Origin: Absidia repens | Taxonomy: Eukaryota; Mucoromycota; Mucoromycetes; Mucorales; Cunninghamellaceae | Reading direction: 5' to 3' | DNA length: 64,000 nt | Assembly: GCA_002105175.1 (NCBI GenBank) | Contig: MCGE01000007.1 | Location: 1,240,001-1,304,000, forward strand | In this document: piece after piece, positions 59,216-64,000 of the stretch | How the letters are laid out: each line of letters opens with the position of its first letter | Position numbering within the stretch: position 1 is the first letter of the stretch | Translations under genes and position numbers: made by a program | The notes under the pieces: generated by a model | What the model was told of the DNA's origin: nothing | What the model saw: the letters and a program-made list of their open reading frames with translations, nothing else | The model's database searches: none

Positions 59216-60934
59216 AAACCCGATGGCTCGTTACTATAGGCTCTATTTTGCTAGGCACTCTCCATTTTTGCTCAACTGTATATAGTTTTTTTTCTCCTTT
59301 TTTTTTTTTTTTGCTTTGTTGTTAGCAATTACATACTAGTTACCTTTTTTTTTAGTTATCATTTTTTTTTTATACAAACATATCTTGTGTTTTTCCTTTT
59401 TGCCACATTTCATCACCCTCCTCTTTCCTTCATTTTACTCGTGATTCACCAGGTTTGAATTGTAGCTATATGTTATGTTTTTATTATGGAATACACATCT
59501 CTTAGTTTTTTAGCTGATGATATTAATCAAAATAAAATTGCTCCTCTATCAACTTTGATTATCCTTTATACAATTATCATTAGGGTCTCTTACAGCAATA
59601 TCAACAATAGGGCCAACACCCCTCCCCCTGATTGACGATAGCTTCATTGATAATCATTCACAATGGTAAGTAGCGCATATGTTTTTTTATTATTATTCTC
59701 TAAATTCGTTGATTCCTCATTTTTTCTTCTCCTTTCTTTGTTATAGATACCATCATAATATGCACAATAATGAAACTAATGGGTGTGTCTTAGGAATAGA
59801 CTCTACAACTCATCAACATATCCGCTTCATACTGTGCTGCTCTCAGTTTTATTAGACTTGAATTTTACTTTAGATCCCTTCAGTACTATGCAGTTATTCA
59901 TTATGTTCTCCTTCCCCTCTTCCTCCACACTATATGAATAGTCATAGCCAATCTCTATCCCATATATATTGCTTTTTGAAATAAAATCAATCAATTTTTA
60001 TCTTATCTTCGTTTGTTGTCTTTTGAGGTTAAAGCTTTACCCCTATCTTTAATATGCATGCTCGTTTTTTTATTTTTAAAATACGGTATGTACCTATAAT
60101 ATTGGTCAACAATACTGAGGATGGGTTATTTCTTCCTTATAAGCCGGATTATATAAGCCGAATTTATCCACTACATACTATTTGCATAAGAATCATGTTT
60201 TAAACCCCGCGTTTCGACCTCTAACCAAGAAAAAAAAAACACCGCTGAGGATTGAAACTGTGGCTAGTTCCTCAACACCACGGCCAGGTTTTATGCTCGT
60301 GAAACATTATACACTCGAAAATTGTAGAACACACTTCATAGGTTAATTGAAAACTGTATGTTATTCTTTTGACAGTGACCTACAGCTTATATTAATATGA
60401 AACCAGTGGTGCAATGTTCCTGAAATTATATATGAACCACTTTACAATGGTCTATTTATATCCTCAACACCTAAAAGCACAAATGCTTCTCACGCAGTCA
60501 ACCAAACCCATTATGTATCAGTTCTTGGACATTTTTAAAAACAAACTTGACTTCTTTAATGACGAGTGAAAATTTATTGTTGTCATTACGGCATGGCGAC
60601 AAGTCTGTATAAAAGAGCGCAGCCTGCTGTTATACATACATATTGGTGAGTAGACAGAGCACACAGAAAAAACGCATAGGAAGATGATCACTAAGGTAAA
60701 AACTTGTGGGTATCATTCTACTGGCAACCTGATAATTTTAATCCGAGCTTTGATGAGATAGGATATCGTAGTAGAAATAGTATACTGATCCATTTCTGTG
60801 TGAAAGTAGTAGTCGGGGATCGAACTGATTTCGGTCAGGCAGATATATTTAAATTTTTCTTCTTGTCTTCTTTAAACTTTCCTTATCATCATATTACCTT
60901 TTTTTTTTCATTGTATTTCACATACACATATACA
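59216..60934. other. 1.7 kb region without a supported gene
   Basis: After the dhh1 3' UTR there is an ATG directly followed by GTAAGT (59664-59672) and an acceptor near 59747, but splicing gives only a few codons before a stop. A tRNA-like stretch at about 60230-60312 does not fold convincingly. The right end holds the TRIC-like gene leader. Confidence 0.45.
59531..59536 (+). promoter_or_regulatory. Poly(A) signal AATAAA of dhh1
   Basis: A canonical hexamer about 315 bases after the stop codon, following a long T-rich 3' UTR. Confidence 0.45.
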
Positions 60935-61934
60935 ATGACATCACTTACTGAGCAACTCTCGACCATTGTATTCGGGCTTGCGGATCTCAGTTTGGACATT
61001 CCACAATTAAACATATCAGTACCATTGTTGGAAGTGATTCACGCGCTACTAATCAACTATGCTTATCGAACTGCTTTACGTGGAGCGCATACAAACATTG
61101 GATGGGGTCAAGGATTTATAGCTACTATTGTTATGTGTGCTGGTGGTGGATCGACGGTGGCTCTTCTACGTGGTGAACCTCTCGGGATATTGAAAAGCAA
61201 CCGATTTTGGGGCATCTATGGGTAAGTCATTCCACACACCACCAGGAAGCGCAGAAGGATGCATATTCTTCATGGTTGAAACTAAGTGTTTTTTTTTTAT
61301 CACCCTTTTTAGAACAATGTACTGGCTCATGTTTTCCAACCCATATGTTTATTCCTTGGTGAACGCTTTGTTCCGTATTCCGGCTTTGGAACAGGCACTT
61401 ACTTTGGCGGACGGCATTCTTCGAAATTTTTCAGTGACTCGTGTTGGTATTCAAGGTGTCGTCTCCAACCCGGCTTTAGGAGATGACAAGTGGATGGCCA
61501 AGTTGATCTGTGGTACCTTGGCTGGCTGTGGTGGTGGATTTTGGATTGGTAGGCTTGAATTATATAGATTAGTGTGGAAATGACCAATCATTGTAACTTT
61601 GCTCTTCTTTATTTTAGATACATTCAAATTAACCCAAGAACATTGGACATTCTCGACTCCTAGGATCCTTCATACCCCTACCATTGATATGAAAGCCAGT
61701 TTTGCTTCCACGATGTTTTATTTGGTGTCAACCCAACCCGAACTCTGTGAACTCGTCGGATGCTCTGCTCTCACCCACACGGAAGCCCAAACCTGGAGTG
61801 CTGTAATTCTCTCCTCTGGCCTTGTTTACAAATCGTATATCAATAAAATCAATAGCAAAAACCAATTCAACAAAGATGTACCATCAGCAACTATGACAAC
61901 GACTGAACAACCAAATGAAAAGAAGAACGACTAG
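60935..61934 (+). CDS. TRIC-type (TMEM38-like) intracellular cation channel homologue
   Basis: Exons are 60935-61221, 61313-61548 and 61618-61934, giving 279 residues. TRIC proteins are trimeric monovalent-cation channels of ER/SR membranes, with seven helices and two glycine-rich kinked helices. Here the glycine motifs are IVMCAGGGSTVALLRGEP (first pseudo-repeat) and GTLAGCGGGFWIDTFK (second). The spacing and the following GEP and ASFASTMFYL segments fit TRIC. The product ends in a hydrophilic tail (TEQPNEKKND). The start was chosen at the ATG in the TACAATG context (60935) because the upstream in-frame extension reads through leader sequence. The function in fungi is inferred. Confidence 0.8.
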
Positions 61935-62210
61935 TTACAAACTTTATTTATATTTTATAGTATCGTTTATTTTTTATGATTCAAATTATTCAAATAATAT
62001 ATATATATATATATGTTCATTTTATTGTCTGCATATACTCTGTCTTGAAAGAACTTGATATATTTATTGTGTACTATGTGTGTTGAGATGGGTGAAATTT
62101 ATGTATTATATATATTGAAAAAGGGTTTGATTTGAGATCTTTTGTATGTGTATGAATAGCTTTACATCACATATGAAATGATGGTTGATCTACAGAGTGG
62201 TTATTACCAT
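61935..62210. other. Convergent 3' region with TA microsatellite
   Basis: An (AT)n run at about 61996-62014 follows the TRIC-like stop. Nothing else was seen. Confidence 0.5.
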
Positions 62211-62382
62211 TTATCGACCATAGCGAGGACCGCGGTAGACATAAGGGCAGGTTCTAAATAAATAAAAATTGGTCCATCAAGAACATGAAATGGGTATAGA
62301 GGAGGGTGATATGTGCAACTTACGAATAGGTATGACTTCTCTTCCCGCAAAACATGCAGCCCATGTTTCTGCTTCTGTTCAT
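62211..62382 (-). CDS. Putative mini protein with a CCHC zinc knuckle (5' end uncertain)
   Basis: Two exons, 62382-62324 and 62253-62211, joined by a GTAAGT-TTTAG intron of 70 bases, give 33 residues. They contain CMFCGKRSHTYSTC, an exact C-x2-C-x4-H-x4-C zinc-knuckle spacing whose last Cys is supplied by the second exon, and a basic aromatic tail (YVYRGPRYGR). The frame is open about 17 codons further upstream (..DNFPYDGHLHKSKP) without an ATG, so a 5' exon may be missing. Conserved-looking composition on both sides of the intron argues for a real gene, but the size makes this tentative. It overlaps no other called gene and lies between convergent and divergent neighbours. Confidence 0.38.
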
Positions 62383-62616
62383 TGGTTTAGACTTGTGCAA
62401 ATGGCCATCGTATGGAAAATTATCGGTTGCTTGGGTTTATAGTGGTAAAAAATTGAAAATTAGAAAAGTGTGTTTGAATTATTTCTTTATTTTTTTATTT
62501 TTTTCTGTTCATAGAATCGACCCTTTTTATAATCTTGGAATCGTTTACTGACCATTGTTAAAATTCAACGTACAGGGACTGACCTTCATTGTCCTGTCAA
62601 ACTAAAAAATGTTACC

Positions 62617-63952
62617 ATGCGGAATTTGAAAATAGTGTTATTTTTCGTTCGACAACGTTTTTTTTTTCTTTTTCCTCTTTGTATTATTGCCTTTCCACTC
62701 ACGATCAATGTTGTCAACGTTCGCCAACGCTGTGTGACCACACTTCCGCTCTACACCGCTCAATCCTTGAAGACTTCTCTTCGAACACCAACAGCGCCTC
62801 TTCGGTCCAATCTTCAAGGTAAGAAAGAAAAAGAAATACATGACACACATCGACCAACTAAACCAATATGATTGTGGTCCCTGTAGATCGTTTACGTACT
62901 TTTGCTACTGAAGCCAAGGGTGTGGCCAACATTGAAGCAAATATGCTGACAAATTGAGACAAGCCGCCAAACAGTAAATAAACCAAAAAAAAAAAAAAGC
63001 ACCATGATCACTATCCTGGTCGTACTCATTCATACCCTGTATTTTTTTTTTTTTCATTGCAAAGACGTGGTGTCACTGTAGAAGAGCTCAAAACAAAGGT
63101 ATTGGAAGAAGCCAAAAACAACGGGATGCATCTAAAACACTCAAGAAAGCCACTTCAACCAGTGCTGCAGCAAAGCCAAATACTGCAGAAAAAGTTGCGG
63201 CCACTGTCACTGCCAAAGCTCAACAACCTTATGACTCGTCAGCACCTGTAAGCAAATCTCAGTCGCTCTTCCTTTGTTATCTGGATCTGTCATATATATA
63301 CTCACTTATCGTTTTTATCTGTATTGCATAGACCTTGGACAAGATTGTTAAATTGGAACTATTTGAAAAGGAAAATGCAGAAACGATTGAAAAGATCTGG
63401 ACACAATACCATGCTGACAAGGACTGTATCACTGCCATCATTCCCAGCAAGGTCTACGATACTCTTTACAAGCGCAGTCAAGCATATCCTATGGTAAAGA
63501 AGAAAAAGAAAAAAGGATCACTTTAAAACGTAAAAATTCGATGCTAAACCACACCCTCCTCTCTTTTTCTTTAAAAAACAACAACTTAGTTTATTGTTCC
63601 TATGCCAAGGGAATCAGGGATTGAATTTTTTGTGATGCAATTCAGTTTCCATCAATGTCACTTTACATCACTATTGGAATACAAGACAAAAGGAACCGAA
63701 GCTCGACCCTTCTTCACCATCACTCACTTCCCCGAATTGGCATCCACCAAGGACATTGTATTGATGCGTGGTGAAATCTCAGATGAACCTCGTATGATCG
63801 ACACTCAAAACGCACAATTTTTGGCTTTCACTCTTCAACAATTCTATGCCACGGGCGACAAGACGAAATTCGACATGGTCGAAACCTTCCACAAGGCTCC
63901 TCAAGATTTTGATTACCAAGCCCTTATCAATGAAGTCGAAAAGGTGATCTAA
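62617..63952 (+). CDS. atp11: F1-ATPase assembly factor ATP11, with two apparent 1-base frameshifts
   Basis: This is a mitochondrial chaperone that binds the F1 beta subunit during ATP-synthase assembly. Exons are about 62617-62821, 62887-62973, 63065-63247, 63332-63493 and 63590-63952. The 3' part is intact and diagnostic: TLDKIVKLELFEKENAETIE, IWTQYHADKDCITAIIP, PRESGIEFFVMQF, FPELASTKDIVLMRGEI, LQQFYATGDKTKF and ETFHKAPQDF. The N-terminus has a basic, RQRC..RTFATEA-type presequence. In exon 2 the frame changes at about 62940 (..ANIEA to YADKLRQAAKQ), and in exon 3 at about 63123-63125 (..EEAKNNG to DASKTLKKATSTS). Each is compatible with one missing base in a short A or G run. Assembly error or a recent null allele are both possible. 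The start ATG is tentative. Confidence 0.8.
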
Positions 63953-64000
63953 ATCTAGAAGATAGATATGACTTATTTTCTCCTCTCCTCCTCCTCTCCT

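Noticed and set aside
59664..59790. ATG followed directly by GTAAGT and a plausible acceptor
   Set aside because: Splicing yields M-I-P-S then a stop in every joining I tried, so there is no support for a coding gene.
60230..60312. tRNA-like stretch on the minus strand (TGGCCGTGGTG and GTTTCAATCC followed by a T-run)
   Set aside because: A- and B-box-like pieces are too close together and the arms do not pair into a cloverleaf.

Overview
The window is nuclear DNA from a filamentous fungus, most likely a mucoralean (Mucoromycota) species. The reasons are intron-dense genes with short GT-AG introns (mostly 60-130 bases, often carrying poly-T runs), a CotH-family secreted protein, a carG-type GGPP synthase, a long Sel1-repeat protein, a fungal amino-acid permease and a fungal TRIC-like channel. 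The genus cannot be fixed from the sequence alone. I worked out spliced models by hand. Twenty-one of the 24 protein-gene entries rest on splice phases, a single intact reading frame or family motifs that close consistently. The exceptions are the small Ser-rich ORF, the mini zinc-knuckle ORF and the low-complexity gene with an unresolved start.

Layout, left to right: 3' end of rpb1 (+); sen15 (+); four-helix membrane protein (-); Sel1-repeat protein (-); a 2.5 kb gene-poor stretch with inverted repeats; carG GGPP synthase (-); mccA biotin carboxylase subunit (-); tma7 (-); a disordered protein with nine PAM2-like motifs (+); arl5 (+); cotH (+); a 3 kb repeat-bearing gap; a low-complexity protein (-); cct2 (+); a 3.1 kb repeat-bearing gap; PKA catalytic subunit (+); hexose transporter (+) followed by its decayed copy; ankyrin protein (+); small Ser-rich ORF (+); repeat; Avt-type amino-acid transporter (-); seven-helix membrane protein (+); repeat; a stand-alone Grn1-domain protein (-); DHH1 helicase (+); TRIC-like channel (+); a mini zinc-knuckle ORF (-); ATP11 (+), which shows two 1-base frameshifts.

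The most striking feature is the RPB1 C-terminal domain. Seventeen consecutive heptads are each encoded by their own 21-base microexon. All 18 introns sit at the same codon position, and all seventeen exons encode the identical heptad with scrambled synonymous codons. Skipping any number of exons keeps the frame, so CTD length could be set by splicing. Other notable items are a predicted 2-base exon in the hexose transporter, a tandem PAM2 protein that probably binds poly(A)-binding protein, and a dispersed non-coding repeat present four times with a shared CACGTG-containing head.

The genes are mostly unrelated housekeeping functions with no operon logic. Some share themes: mRNA metabolism (rpb1, dhh1, the PAM2 protein, tma7), tRNA splicing (sen15), mitochondrial metabolism (mccA, atp11) and nutrient transport and signalling (hexose transporter, Avt, PKA).
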